64,000 nucleotides of DNA from UBA3478 sp049596955 (GCA_049596955.1 JBMYMD010000011.1:1-64000), one strand, 5' to 3'. Positions 52,577 through 61,571 are shown, counted from the first letter of the stretch. Made by a program: numbers and translations. Notes: generated by a model from the sequence alone, not told the origin.

Positions 52577-53244
52577 AACTCCAGTTTGAGTTCCGTTTTT
52601 ACTTGGCCTCCAGAATTATCATTTAATTCTATATACCATTTATCTTCTTCCTTAAAAATAAGACCTGAAGCATCTGCATTTTCAACAAGATATACGTTAT
52701 TTGCTGAAGTAGATTTCATAGTGAATACCACTCTACCGCTATTATCTACTAAATTGAAGTTATCATCATCAACTCTAACCGCACGAAGCACATCTCTACT
52801 CGAGGCCACTTTAGGTCTGTCATAAGACTTACTTGAACGTTGAACTGCGTACAACTCAACAAAAGCCTTCTGAATTGCATCTTGATAAGTAGCGTTGAAT
52901 TCTTTGTACTTACTCTCCCCTGCTTGTGTGCGATATACTTCTTGTCCTTTACAATCTTTGAAGTAAATAACCACCTTAGTCGTCAAAAAACTTGGCTCTT
53001 CTAATAAATCAACTTCAACTGCTTTACAAATGTTAGATGTTACTTCATCATCTAAGGCATTATCGTAATAGGTTTTAAAACCTGCCTCTGTAAAGAGGTG
53101 TTTCAAGATAGTACTACTTCGATAAGCGTTATCCTCATAGAAAATATCAAATTTTACAGGAATTATAACGTAATCGTACTTTTGCAACTGACCTAAGGCT
53201 GTTTGACTAAGTATGAGCAGAGCGAGTAGTATGAGTCGTTTCAT
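52573..53244 (-). CDS. Secreted protein of unknown function
   Basis: 223 residues with a signal peptide (KRLILLALLILSQTALGQ). I do not recognise the family. The N-terminal half (YDYVIIPVKFDIF, SSTILKHLFTEAGF, VVIYFKDCKGQEVYRT) looks like a mixed alpha/beta domain; the C-terminal part (GRVVFTMKSTSANNVYLVEN, WYIELNDNSGG) is beta-rich. ATG at 53244 is chosen over an upstream in-frame start because it gives a proper signal peptide and follows a consensus promoter. Confidence 0.65.
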   Translation of the reverse strand: MKRLILLALLILSQTALGQLQKYDYVIIPVKFDIFYEDNAYRSSTILKHLFTEAGFKTYYDNALDDEVTSNICKAVEVDLLEEPSFLTTKVVIYFKDCKGQEVYRTQAGESKYKEFNATYQDAIQKAFVELYAVQRSSKSYDRPKVASSRDVLRAVRVDDDNFNLVDNSGRVVFTMKSTSANNVYLVENADASGLIFKEEDKWYIELNDNSGGQVKTELKLEF

Positions 53245-53254
53245 TGTTGAGTAT

Positions 53255-53959
53255 TTATAACAAATATAAAGAATCCAATTGCTCTTCAAAGTCACTAAAG
53301 CAGTTGAATATTGCACATTTTTCATGTTTATACTCTTTCATAGGATCAAAATGCATTGCGTGAAGACCACAATTTAAGGCACCGAGCACATCTGCTTCTA
53401 AATCATCTCCAACCATAAGCACTTGCTCAGGTCTTCGGTTGGCAATCTCCAATGCGTGATTAAAGATGATAGGGTTAGGTTTTTTGTATCCTACCTCATC
53501 GGCATTGATAATCCCTTTAAAACAGTTCTCAATAGGAGTTTTAGCTATTTTTTTGTGTTGCACCTCTTTGAATCCATTAGTAACGATGTATAAGTCGAAT
53601 CTTGTTGAAAGTCTTAAAAGCACTTCTGAAACATGCGGAAACAAATTTTTAAAGTTTGTTAGGTGGTTAATATAGCCCTCAACAACGCGATATAGCAATA
53701 ACTTATCAAAATCATAGTTCAAAGCAAGAAAGGTTTCGCGAACCCTGTTGTATCTCAAATATTCTTTGTCTATGGCACCATCTCTATACTTTTTCCAATA
53801 AGTGAAATTAATTGGGCGATACACATCCATGAATTGGTCAATTTCGATATCGACCTCAAACTCGTCAAAAAGCAATTTAAAAGTAAGAGCTGAATTTTTT
53901 TCAAAATCCCACAGAGTATGGTCTAAGTCAAAAAACAAGGTGTTAATTTCAGTTCTCAT
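53255..53959 (-). CDS. HAD-superfamily hydrolase, YjjG-like (probable nucleotidase)
   Basis: Phosphatase of the HAD family, resembling YjjG 5'-nucleotidases that clean up noncanonical nucleotides. Motif I FFDLDHTLWDF with D11 and D13, motif II IVTNGF, motif III lysine in GYKKPNPIIFNHAL and motif IV MVGDDLEADVLGA. ATG at 53959 is used; upstream in-frame codons overlap the previous gene. It overlaps the deacetylase-like gene by 11 bases and contains the next gene's promoter in its tail. Confidence 0.85.
   Translation of the reverse strand: MRTEINTLFFDLDHTLWDFEKNSALTFKLLFDEFEVDIEIDQFMDVYRPINFTYWKKYRDGAIDKEYLRYNRVRETFLALNYDFDKLLLYRVVEGYINHLTNFKNLFPHVSEVLLRLSTRFDLYIVTNGFKEVQHKKIAKTPIENCFKGIINADEVGYKKPNPIIFNHALEIANRRPEQVLMVGDDLEADVLGALNCGLHAMHFDPMKEYKHEKCAIFNCFSDFEEQLDSLYLL
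53261..53290 (-). promoter_or_regulatory. Promoter of the secreted unknown, inside the HAD gene
   Basis: Minus strand TTTG (53287-53290), 18-base spacer, TATATTTG (53261-53268), exact consensus. It lies within the last 36 bases of the HAD hydrolase coding region and about 17 bases before the ATG of the secreted protein. Confidence 0.7.
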
Positions 53960-55238
53960 CAACAAATTGAATAAGGTTTTCAAAATAGGTTGAACCTGGT
54001 GTTTCGGCCACAAATTCATTGGAAAATACAAATCGTAAGTTTCCACCAATTTTTTGAGTTTCATTTACTACAGCTCTTAGATCACTAAAAGCCTGCTTAG
54101 CTGCCCTTCTATTTTTAAAAACCTGATTTGTCATAACAAAAGGGTGCACCTTTAGAGGTTGAACCATTTCAACATCTAAATCATAAAAAAAATGAGTGCT
54201 CGACGTTCCACTTCTAAAACCGATTTTATCCGCATATCCCATAGAAAAATCATCTCGTAATTCCGCATCAATAAGTCGCTTGTAGTAATGTGGCATACGC
54301 AGATTCAATTTTGAGTGTAAGGCATACCAAATTGGTCTGTGTATTTGTTTGGTAAGTTCTAATCGTTCTCTCTCTAGAGCATTACTGTCTTGAAGACCTA
54401 AATGAGATATCGATAAGGCAACCGTTTTATAATCTGCAACCGATTTAATCAGCCGATTTAATGACGAACGAAAACGAGAAATATTTTGATCTTCAAATAG
54501 ATATTTACTGTATTCAAAGAAAAAACGCAGCTTTATGTCAGAGGAATCCAGTCGATGGATCAAGTCATTATAAATTAAAAATGGATCTTCAATTCGTCCT
54601 GTCCAAACTGCAAATCGCTTCTTTATTGTATTGAAATTTAATCTCGCGAGATCACCTATACTTTCGGTGAGGTGACGCATCAATCCTCGTCCACTATATT
54701 TGAAGGCTTGAACCACATTTAAAGATAATTCATAATTTACCTCTGAAGCTCGTTCAGGAATTTGGTCAAAATATTCCTGTAAACTCTGGTAAAATGCATT
54801 CATCCACAGGTCAATTAAAGGTCTTTTAAGCGCATCTAGTTTGTGTAAAACACTTAGCTCTGCCTTGAATTCGTTTTTAGGGTTTTTAACATGAAATAAA
54901 ATTTCCTCGTACCTGCTCAGTAAAAAAAAAGAAGCAGCAAATAAATCAAAAGGGATTTTACTCTTTTCACCAACCCCAAAGAAATAAGGAATGTCATTCC
55001 AATCTCCTGCAGTTACATCAATTGCTCTAACGCCCTTTTCAAAAAGTAAAGGATGGGATTCAATAAAAAACTCATTCTGAAGAGGCTGTTTGGCATAGGT
55101 GATTTTGGGGCCATCATGCTTGATAAAGTCCTCTACTGAGGTCGTTAATTCAAAATCTAATTTTAAAATATTTTCAATGCACTGCTGGGTAATATAGCGC
55201 AATCGATTCGATATTCTATGAGTATAAATTAAGAGCAT
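53949..55238 (-). CDS. Polysaccharide deacetylase-like protein (DUF7033 type)
   Basis: 429 residues. The first about 160 (HRISNRLRYITQQCIE, FFIESHPLLFEKG, DLFAASFFLLSRYEE) match the flavobacterial DUF7033 region; the rest resembles the NodB-type deacetylase barrel seen in the same proteins (GLMRHLTESIGDL, MGYADKIGFRSGTSSTHFFYDL). I see neither a TFDDG nor an HxxxH metal motif, so activity is uncertain. No signal peptide. Starts inside the mpl stop (10-base overlap) and ends inside the HAD gene: a tightly packed operon. Confidence 0.7.
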   Translation of the reverse strand: MLLIYTHRISNRLRYITQQCIENILKLDFELTTSVEDFIKHDGPKITYAKQPLQNEFFIESHPLLFEKGVRAIDVTAGDWNDIPYFFGVGEKSKIPFDLFAASFFLLSRYEEILFHVKNPKNEFKAELSVLHKLDALKRPLIDLWMNAFYQSLQEYFDQIPERASEVNYELSLNVVQAFKYSGRGLMRHLTESIGDLARLNFNTIKKRFAVWTGRIEDPFLIYNDLIHRLDSSDIKLRFFFEYSKYLFEDQNISRFRSSLNRLIKSVADYKTVALSISHLGLQDSNALERERLELTKQIHRPIWYALHSKLNLRMPHYYKRLIDAELRDDFSMGYADKIGFRSGTSSTHFFYDLDVEMVQPLKVHPFVMTNQVFKNRRAAKQAFSDLRAVVNETQKIGGNLRFVFSNEFVAETPGSTYFENLIQFVDEN

Positions 55239-56590
55239 TCCACGAGTTTGGTTTCAAAATTTTCAAATGAAAATCCTCCATAATTTCCAGAACTCATCAT
55301 CAAATAAATCGTACGATCAGTAATCTGCTCATACAAGCGCTGTTCAAAAGCCTTTGCATTGGTATACACTTCAAGAGATGAATTTTTAAATGCATTTCGA
55401 ATTTCTTGAACACTTAATTCTGGCATATTTTTAAGTGCCAACGCTTCAGCCGTATAATAAACGATTGCCTCATCTGCCTCATCTAAACTATGCGCATATT
55501 GTTTTATAAATTCGGCGTTTAAAGAACTGTAGGTGTGTAGTTCAAAACAAGCGACAACTTTAAAGGAATCAAATTGTTCTTTGACCGCAGCCAAAGAAGC
55601 TCTCACCTTACTCGGCGCATGGGCAAAATCCTTAAATATTTTAATGTTTTTATGCTGACCCACAAGCTCTAATCGCTTTGAAGCACCTTTAAAAGAAGAT
55701 ATTGCTTCAAAAAAATCTGCAGCATCTACCCCCATTTGTTGACAGATCCATTGCGCTCCAGATATATTGTTGACATTGTGCTTTCCAAAGACATCAATAG
55801 GTACTTTTCCTTCATCAGTCTCAATCATAGTGACACCATCTGAAATACTATGTTTAAGAGTTGTATAGGGAAATTTACGAAGTGGTCTTTCACAAGATGT
55901 TACCAATTCTTTGACCTGAATATCTTCTTCATTGTAGGTGATACTACCTCCTTCGACTAATGTTTCTAGAAATATTGAAAATTGATTAGTGTAATCTTCG
56001 GCAGTCTTAAATACATTGATGTGATCCCATGCAATCCCACTAATTAAAGCAATATGGGCTCTATATTTGTGAAATTTAGGACTCAAATCAATGGGTGAAG
56101 ACAGATATTCATCGCCTTCTATGACTATAAAATCAGCATCAGAGAGTTTTACCATTCGGTCAAATCCAGTCAATTGGGCCCCGACTAAATAATCCACCTC
56201 AACATCCCAATAATTCAGAACATGTAATATCATTGAGGTAATCGTTGTTTTTCCGTGACTACCACCAATAACTACCCTTGTTTTTTCTTTGGCCTCTTCA
56301 TAAATAAATTCAGGATAAGAATAAATTTTAAGTCCGAGTTCCTGTGCTCTTAACAACTCGGGGTTGTCTTTTTTAGCGTGCATGCCCAAAATCACAGCAT
56401 CGAGATCTGAGGTGATCTTTTCTGAAAACCAACCCATCTGAGCTGGTAACAAGCCTGAACTTTCCAATCTTGACTTGGAGGGTTCATAGATAGCATCGTC
56501 GCTACCACTTATCAAATAACCCTTGTCGTGTAAGGCTAAAGCTAAATTGTGCATTGCACTACCTCCGATGGCGATAAAATGAATTTTCAT
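55229..56590 (-). CDS. mpl: UDP-MurNAc:L-Ala-gamma-D-Glu-meso-Dap ligase (peptidoglycan recycling)
   Basis: Mur ligase-fold enzyme that reattaches the recycled murein tripeptide to UDP-MurNAc. N-terminal Rossmann part (HFIAIGGSAMHNLALAL), ATP-binding GGSHGKTTITSMI near residues 108-120, GIAWDHINVF and the C-terminal ligase domain (FKDFAHAPSKVRASLAAV). Length 453 matches Mpl rather than MurC. First gene of the mpl / deacetylase-like / HAD operon. Confidence 0.88.
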   Translation of the reverse strand: MKIHFIAIGGSAMHNLALALHDKGYLISGSDDAIYEPSKSRLESSGLLPAQMGWFSEKITSDLDAVILGMHAKKDNPELLRAQELGLKIYSYPEFIYEEAKEKTRVVIGGSHGKTTITSMILHVLNYWDVEVDYLVGAQLTGFDRMVKLSDADFIVIEGDEYLSSPIDLSPKFHKYRAHIALISGIAWDHINVFKTAEDYTNQFSIFLETLVEGGSITYNEEDIQVKELVTSCERPLRKFPYTTLKHSISDGVTMIETDEGKVPIDVFGKHNVNNISGAQWICQQMGVDAADFFEAISSFKGASKRLELVGQHKNIKIFKDFAHAPSKVRASLAAVKEQFDSFKVVACFELHTYSSLNAEFIKQYAHSLDEADEAIVYYTAEALALKNMPELSVQEIRNAFKNSSLEVYTNAKAFEQRLYEQITDRTIYLMMSSGNYGGFSFENFETKLVECS

Positions 56591-56669
56591 AGTAAAAGCT
56601 GCGCTACCACTTAAAAAGTTTCTAAATTTAATAGCATAAAGATACTAACACTCTGTAAAGACCTCGCTT

Positions 56670-56990
56670 ATGAGATTAGAAAACCTACATGAAATTCAAG
56701 AAAAAGAATTGTTTCCCGGCTACCACGGAAAATTATTTCACGGCGAACAATTGAGTTGGGCCTTTTGGAGAGTGGATGAAGGCTCAGCTGTTCCTGAACA
56801 TCATCATATACACGAACAAATGATGCACGTCATCTCCGGACGATTTGAATTCACCCTTAATGGCATCACCAAAATATGTGAAGCTGGAGACCTCATTCAC
56901 ATACCCTCAAACCAAGTTCATTCAGGTAAAGCATTGACAGATTGTGTTTTAATGGATGTGTTTTCACCCGCTCGAGACGATTACAAATAA
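56670..56990 (+). CDS. Cupin-domain protein
   Basis: 106-residue single cupin barrel. Motif 1 PEHHHIHEQMMHVISGRFEF carries three or four likely metal-binding His and a Glu; motif 2 GDLIHIPSNQVHSG has the fourth His. No catalytic assignment is possible. It starts after a 79-base gap from mpl and is followed after 3 bases by the SDR gene, so they probably act together. Confidence 0.82.
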   Translation: MRLENLHEIQEKELFPGYHGKLFHGEQLSWAFWRVDEGSAVPEHHHIHEQMMHVISGRFEFTLNGITKICEAGDLIHIPSNQVHSGKALTDCVLMDVFSPARDDYK

Positions 56991-56993
56991 GTC

Positions 56994-57782
56994 ATGAATA
57001 TTTCTCTTGAAAACAAAACTGCCATTGTTGGTGGATGCAGCCGTGGAATTGGCGAGGGTGTTGCCCGTGTTTTGGCGAAGGCAGGAGCATCGGTCATTCT
57101 CATGAGCAGAAATAAGGAAGCTTTAGGTCAATTAAAAGATACGTTGCCCTGTATTCATTCAGAGCAAAAACATGAAGTGTTTCTAGTGGACTTTAACGAC
57201 CACAAGGATTTTCAAAAGAAAGTAGATGTCTTTTTCAAACAACATAAAGTAGACATCCTGGTCAACAATACCCAAGGTCCAGAAGGCGGGTCGGCCTTAG
57301 AAAAAAAGATTGACGATTATCAGGAAGCCTTTGATTTACTGTTTAAAAATCATGTTTACATTACAGAAAAAGCTGTTGGGCATATGATGGCTCAAAAGTG
57401 GGGACGAATTATTAATATCGCTTCGATTTCAGTGAAAGAGCCTTTAAATTATCTGGTGCTTTCAAACTCCATTAGGGCAGCATTGACGACTTGGGCCAAG
57501 AGTATGGCCATTGATCTTGGACCATACAACATAACCGTGAACAATACGCTTACGGGCTACTTCGATACCCAAAGAATTGCAGAGCTCAATCAGAAAAAAG
57601 CAGAGAAACTAAACATCAAAGCCTCTGAGGTTCGAGACCAAATGATTGCCAATGTCCCCTTAAAACGGCTAGGAACTCCTGAAGAATATGGTAATCTAAT
57701 TTGCTTTTTGGCCTCTGAACAGGCCTCTTACATAAATGGAGCAAATATTCCTATCGATGGTGGACTATTGAAGTCGCTCTAA
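56994..57782 (+). CDS. Short-chain dehydrogenase/reductase with altered active site
   Basis: SDR-fold protein, 262 residues. The NAD(P) loop GGCSRGIGEGVA (TGxxxGxG type) and NNTQGP are intact, and the usual serine is S144 (IASIS). However, the tyrosine expected 13 residues later is S157 and the lysine four after it is R161 (LSNSIRAAL in place of YxxxK). This LSN-R pattern is seen in an atypical SDR subgroup, so catalysis is either unusual or lost. Co-transcribed with the cupin gene. Stop shares CTAA with obg. Confidence 0.85.
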   Translation: MNISLENKTAIVGGCSRGIGEGVARVLAKAGASVILMSRNKEALGQLKDTLPCIHSEQKHEVFLVDFNDHKDFQKKVDVFFKQHKVDILVNNTQGPEGGSALEKKIDDYQEAFDLLFKNHVYITEKAVGHMMAQKWGRIINIASISVKEPLNYLVLSNSIRAALTTWAKSMAIDLGPYNITVNNTLTGYFDTQRIAELNQKKAEKLNIKASEVRDQMIANVPLKRLGTPEEYGNLICFLASEQASYINGANIPIDGGLLKSL

Positions 57783-58780
57783 GCATTTAGCAAGTTCCAC
57801 AGCTTGTCTTTTAGAGCCATTATTCCCTTTTGAGCCACTGAAGAAATGAACATAAACTGTAATCCTGGGGCATTCGATTCTATTTCGTCTTTGAGTTCAG
57901 ACATCAATTCTTCATCGAGCATATCCGATTTAGAAATCACTAAAAAGCGATCCTTGTCCAATAATTCAGGGTTATATCGCTTGAGCTCATCACATAAAAT
58001 ACCGTACTCTTTGAGATGATCGGCGCTATCGGCAGGAACTAAAAACAGTAAGGTCGCATTGCGTTCAATATGTCTTAAAAAGTAATGCCCCAGTCCTTTT
58101 CCCTCTGCGGCTCCTTCAATAATTCCTGGTATGTCAGCCATTACAAAACTTTGAAAATCTCTGTACTCGACAATTCCCAAATTAGGTTTGAGCGTGGTGA
58201 ATTCGTAATCTGCAATTTTTGGTTTAGCCGAGGTCATCACTGAAAGTAGCGTCGACTTACCCGCATTAGGAAAGCCTACAAGTCCCACATCAGCCAGAAC
58301 TTTTAGCTCAAGGGTAATGTTTTTTTCTTCTCCTTCTAAACCACTTTGGGCATATCGTGGTGTTTGATTTGTCGGGCTTTTAAAGTGCCAATTTCCACGC
58401 CCACCAAGACCCCCTGTGGCAATAACTAATTCCTGTGATTCTTCAGTGATTTCAGCTATAAAAGAATCGTCCTCCGTGTTTTTAAGTACGGTTCCTAGCG
58501 GAACATCGATATACACATCTTCACCATCAGCTCCGGTAGAGCGATTTTTGCTACCATGTTCACCGTGACCAGCCTTAAAATGACGTTTGAACTTAAAGTT
58601 TAAAAGGGTCCATAAATTGGGATTCGCCCTGATAATGACATGGCCTCCTCGTCCTCCATCGCCCCCATCGGGGCCTCCTTTAGCGACGTATTTTTCTCGG
58701 TGTAAATGTGAAGAACCTTTACCTCCATTTCCAGAAAACACATGAATCTTGACGTAATCAACGAAATTACCTTCTGTCAT
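57779..58780 (-). CDS. obg: GTPase Obg (CgtA)
   Basis: Ribosome-assembly and stress GTPase. N-terminal glycine-rich Obg fold (GGPDGGDGGRGGHVIIRA, FKAGHGEHGSK); G-domain with G1 GFPNAGKSTLLSV, switch region TTLKPNLG, G3 DIPGIIEGA, G4 SKSDM. 333 residues, without the longer C-terminal extension of some homologs. Last gene of hpt-adk-obg, coupled by an ATGA overlap. Confidence 0.96.
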   Translation of the reverse strand: MTEGNFVDYVKIHVFSGNGGKGSSHLHREKYVAKGGPDGGDGGRGGHVIIRANPNLWTLLNFKFKRHFKAGHGEHGSKNRSTGADGEDVYIDVPLGTVLKNTEDDSFIAEITEESQELVIATGGLGGRGNWHFKSPTNQTPRYAQSGLEGEEKNITLELKVLADVGLVGFPNAGKSTLLSVMTSAKPKIADYEFTTLKPNLGIVEYRDFQSFVMADIPGIIEGAAEGKGLGHYFLRHIERNATLLFLVPADSADHLKEYGILCDELKRYNPELLDKDRFLVISKSDMLDEELMSELKDEIESNAPGLQFMFISSVAQKGIMALKDKLWNLLNA

Positions 58781-59349
58781 AAATCAGCGACAATTTGCTC
58801 CAATTTCAAGGCAATTTCATCAATATTACCAATACCATTAACTGCGACGAATTTGTTCTGCTTTTGATAAAAATCAATGAGTGGAGCGGTTTTTTGATTG
58901 TACTCATCAAAACGATTTCTGATTTTCGATTCATCCATATCGTCAGAACGACCACTGTCTTTTCCCCTTTGAATCAAACGCTGAATTAAAATTTCATCCT
59001 CAGCCTCTAGAGAAATAGTGGCATTGATCTTCATGCTCTTGTCTTGCATCAAATTGTCAAGAGCTTCAGCCTGGGCCGTAGTTCGAGGAAAACCATCAAA
59101 AATAAATCCGTTGGCATCAGGGTTTTTTTCAACCTCATCTGAGAGCATCTTTATGGTTACTTCATCAGGTACGAGTGCGCCATCATCGATGTAAGACTTG
59201 GCAAGTTGACCCAATTCCGTTTGATTTTTGATGTTATATCTAAATACATCTCCAGTAGAAATGTGTACCCACTGTAATTTTTCTTTTAATAAAGCTGCTT
59301 GAGTTCCTTTTCCTGCTCCAGGCTTTCCAAATAAAACAATGTTTTTCAT
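58777..59349 (-). CDS. adk: Adenylate kinase
   Basis: Balances AMP, ADP and ATP. P-loop G8-KPGAGKGT-T16 type, AMP-binding STGDVFRYNI, GFIFDGFPRT, and the short LID (no zinc cysteines) IQRLIQRGKDSGRSDD. 190 residues, the short type. Overlaps hpt and obg by 4 bases each. Confidence 0.96.
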   Translation of the reverse strand: MKNIVLFGKPGAGKGTQAALLKEKLQWVHISTGDVFRYNIKNQTELGQLAKSYIDDGALVPDEVTIKMLSDEVEKNPDANGFIFDGFPRTTAQAEALDNLMQDKSMKINATISLEAEDEILIQRLIQRGKDSGRSDDMDESKIRNRFDEYNQKTAPLIDFYQKQNKFVAVNGIGNIDEIALKLEQIVADL

Positions 59350-59882
59350 TTGTCTTCGTCAATTATATAAATAGCGTTCAAATTTCTTCCTTCTTCGTTG
59401 TAATCGAGCCCATAACCCACTACAAATTCACTTGGAATTTCACGACCGATATAGTCTATGGCGTACTCTCCTTGATAGGTGTCTTTCTTGTAGAGTAAAG
59501 AGGCAATTCTAAATGAATTTACTTTAGCATTACTAAACATGTCGACCAAAGTTTTCAAGGTTCGCCCACTATCGATAATATCCTCTAAGATGACAATGTC
59601 GTGTCCTTCTATATCTTCGCTGACCTCTAAAAGGGTCTGCACGAGCTGGGTCGAGGTTAAACCCGAGTAGGATGCTAATTTCACAAACGACACCTTGCAA
59701 TCGCCTTCGTAATACGAAATAAAGTCACTTGTAAGGCGAAATGCTCCATTTAAAACACCGACAAACAAAGGACTTTTGTCTTTGTAATCTTGGAATACTT
59801 CAGCTGCCATCCGTTGAACAATTTGTTGAACTTCTTCAGCCGTAAGCAACTTTTTAAATTGAATATCATCGATAACCATCAA
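59346..59882 (-). CDS. hpt: Hypoxanthine phosphoribosyltransferase
   Basis: Purine salvage enzyme that makes IMP or GMP from hypoxanthine or guanine and PRPP. PRPP motif IVILEDIIDSGRTLKTL near residues 95-112, flap loop region VKLASYSGLTS, base-binding PSEFVVGYGLDYNEEGRNL. 178 residues. First gene of a three-gene minus-strand operon and divergent from purK, so purine salvage and synthesis genes share a control region. Confidence 0.94.
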   Translation of the reverse strand: MMVIDDIQFKKLLTAEEVQQIVQRMAAEVFQDYKDKSPLFVGVLNGAFRLTSDFISYYEGDCKVSFVKLASYSGLTSTQLVQTLLEVSEDIEGHDIVILEDIIDSGRTLKTLVDMFSNAKVNSFRIASLLYKKDTYQGEYAIDYIGREIPSEFVVGYGLDYNEEGRNLNAIYIIDEDK

Positions 59883-59897
59883 GCGAAATTAGTTAAA

Positions 59898-59905
59898 CAA
59901 AATTA
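59898..59905 (-). promoter_or_regulatory. Candidate -7 element for hpt-adk-obg
   Basis: Minus-strand TAATTTTG fits TAnnTTTG, 16 bases before the hpt ATG. No -33 TTTG at the right spacing; an A/T-rich stretch lies there instead. Confidence 0.42.
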
Positions 59906-59922
59906 CAATTTTAGATTTGCCG

Positions 59923-59930
59923 TATTTTTG
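59923..59930 (+). promoter_or_regulatory. Candidate -7 element for purK-purE
   Basis: TATTTTTG fits TAnnTTTG, 17 bases before the purK ATG. No -33 box at standard spacing. Confidence 0.42.
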
Positions 59931-59946
59931 CCTTAATTAATGACAT

Positions 59947-61089
59947 ATGCAGTATTCAAGTTCAAGCTTCAAGCTCGGTATTTTAGGTGGAGGACAGCTC
60001 GGAAAAATGATGACGGTTCACACGCGAAAAATGGATATACATACACTGATTTTAGACCCCTCTGAAAGTGCACCAGCCCGATTGAGCTGTAATACTTTTT
60101 TTCAAGGAGATCTTTTAGATTACGACACGGTATACGAATTTGGAAAAAAAGTAGATGTCTTAACCATCGAGATTGAAAACGTAAACGTCGCTGCCTTAGA
60201 ACAATTAGAGCGAGAGGGAGTCAAGGTTTATCCAAAACCCAAAAGCCTGAACATTATTCGAAATAAGGTGCGCCAGAAAACCGTTTATGAGCAACATGAA
60301 TTGCCCACAGCACCTTTTCAAAAATTTACCGATAAAGACCAGCTTATAAAAAACACTCCTGCCCTGCCCTTTGTGTGGAAATCAGCAGAATTCGGGTACG
60401 ACGGCAAAGGGGTACAAGTGGTAAGAAATGAGCAAGATATCGTACAAATTCCCGACGGACCCTGCTTGGCAGAAGAGTTAATTGATTTCGAAAAAGAAAT
60501 TGCCGTAATTGTGGCTCGAAATAATCAAGGAGAAGTCAAAACCTATCCACTTGTCGCTATGGATTTTCACCCCACTGCGAATCTCGTCGAATACGTCGTT
60601 TCTCCGGCTCCGCTCGAGAATGCAATACACCAAAAAGCAGAACAACTCGCCTTAGAGGTTGCTGAAAAGATGGATATTATCGGTTTACTCGCAGTTGAGA
60701 TGTTTTTGACCAAATCAGGAGACATTCTTATCAATGAAGTGGCTCCAAGACCTCATAACAGCGGACATCAAACCATAGAATCCAATTATACCGATCAATT
60801 TGAACAGCATATTAGAGCGATTTTAGACCTGCCTTTAGGTTCAAGCGCATCCAAATGCTGCGGCATCATGATCAATCTCATTGGAGAAGCCAACCACACT
60901 GGGCCCGTAGTCTACCAAGGTTTAAAAGAGGCTTTGGCAATCGAAGGGGTTTACGCTCACATCTACGGTAAAGCAGAAACAAGACCTTTTAGAAAAATGG
61001 GACATATGACCATTGTGGATGCTGATCTCGAAAAGGCTTACAAGAAGGCAAAGCAAATTAAATCAATGATAAAAGTAATAAGCGCATGA
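59947..61089 (+). CDS. purK: N5-carboxyaminoimidazole ribonucleotide synthase PurK
   Basis: ATP-grasp enzyme that carboxylates AIR to N5-CAIR in purine synthesis. LGGGQLGKMMTVH at the start, ATP-grasp core with VWKSAEFGYDGKGVQVV, AEELIDFEKEIAVIVARN and EVAPRPHNSGHQTIE. 380 residues. Overlaps purE by 4 bases (ATGA), coupling the two steps. Confidence 0.95.
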   Translation: MQYSSSSFKLGILGGGQLGKMMTVHTRKMDIHTLILDPSESAPARLSCNTFFQGDLLDYDTVYEFGKKVDVLTIEIENVNVAALEQLEREGVKVYPKPKSLNIIRNKVRQKTVYEQHELPTAPFQKFTDKDQLIKNTPALPFVWKSAEFGYDGKGVQVVRNEQDIVQIPDGPCLAEELIDFEKEIAVIVARNNQGEVKTYPLVAMDFHPTANLVEYVVSPAPLENAIHQKAEQLALEVAEKMDIIGLLAVEMFLTKSGDILINEVAPRPHNSGHQTIESNYTDQFEQHIRAILDLPLGSSASKCCGIMINLIGEANHTGPVVYQGLKEALAIEGVYAHIYGKAETRPFRKMGHMTIVDADLEKAYKKAKQIKSMIKVISA

Positions 61090-61571
61090 AAAAAGTAGCC
61101 ATTGTGATGGGAAGCACAAGTGATTTAACAGTCATGAATGAGGCCATCGAAGTTTTAAAAGAATTGGGGGTAGAAACAGAAGTTGATATTGTTTCTGCAC
61201 ACCGTACACCAGAAAAGCTATTTGAATTTTCTAAAAATGCGCATCTCAACAATATCGGTGTCATCATTGCCGGAGCAGGAGGCGCTGCTCACCTCCCTGG
61301 AATGGTTGCATCCCTGAGTCCATTACCCGTTATTGGTGTTCCAGTAAAAAGCAGAAATTCAATTGACGGATGGGATTCTGTACTTTCTATTCTACAAATG
61401 CCAGCAGGTGTTCCAGTGGCTACTGTGGCATTGGACGGTGCTAAAAACGCAGGAATTTTAGCCGCACAAATACTCGGAGCTTCAAATGAGAATATTTTGA
61501 ACGAAATAATCAGCTATAAAGAAGGACTCAAACAAAAAGTAGAACAAGGGGCCGCTTCTTTAAAATCATAA
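61086..61571 (+). CDS. purE: N5-carboxyaminoimidazole ribonucleotide mutase PurE
   Basis: Moves the carboxyl group of N5-CAIR to give CAIR, the step after PurK. MGSTSDLTVMNEA, VSAHRTPEKLF with the catalytic His, AGAGGAAHLPGMVASL and GWDSVLSILQMPAGVPVATV are diagnostic. 161 residues, class I type. Nine bases before the oligopeptidase gene. Confidence 0.96.
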   Translation: MKKVAIVMGSTSDLTVMNEAIEVLKELGVETEVDIVSAHRTPEKLFEFSKNAHLNNIGVIIAGAGGAAHLPGMVASLSPLPVIGVPVKSRNSIDGWDSVLSILQMPAGVPVATVALDGAKNAGILAAQILGASNENILNEIISYKEGLKQKVEQGAASLKS

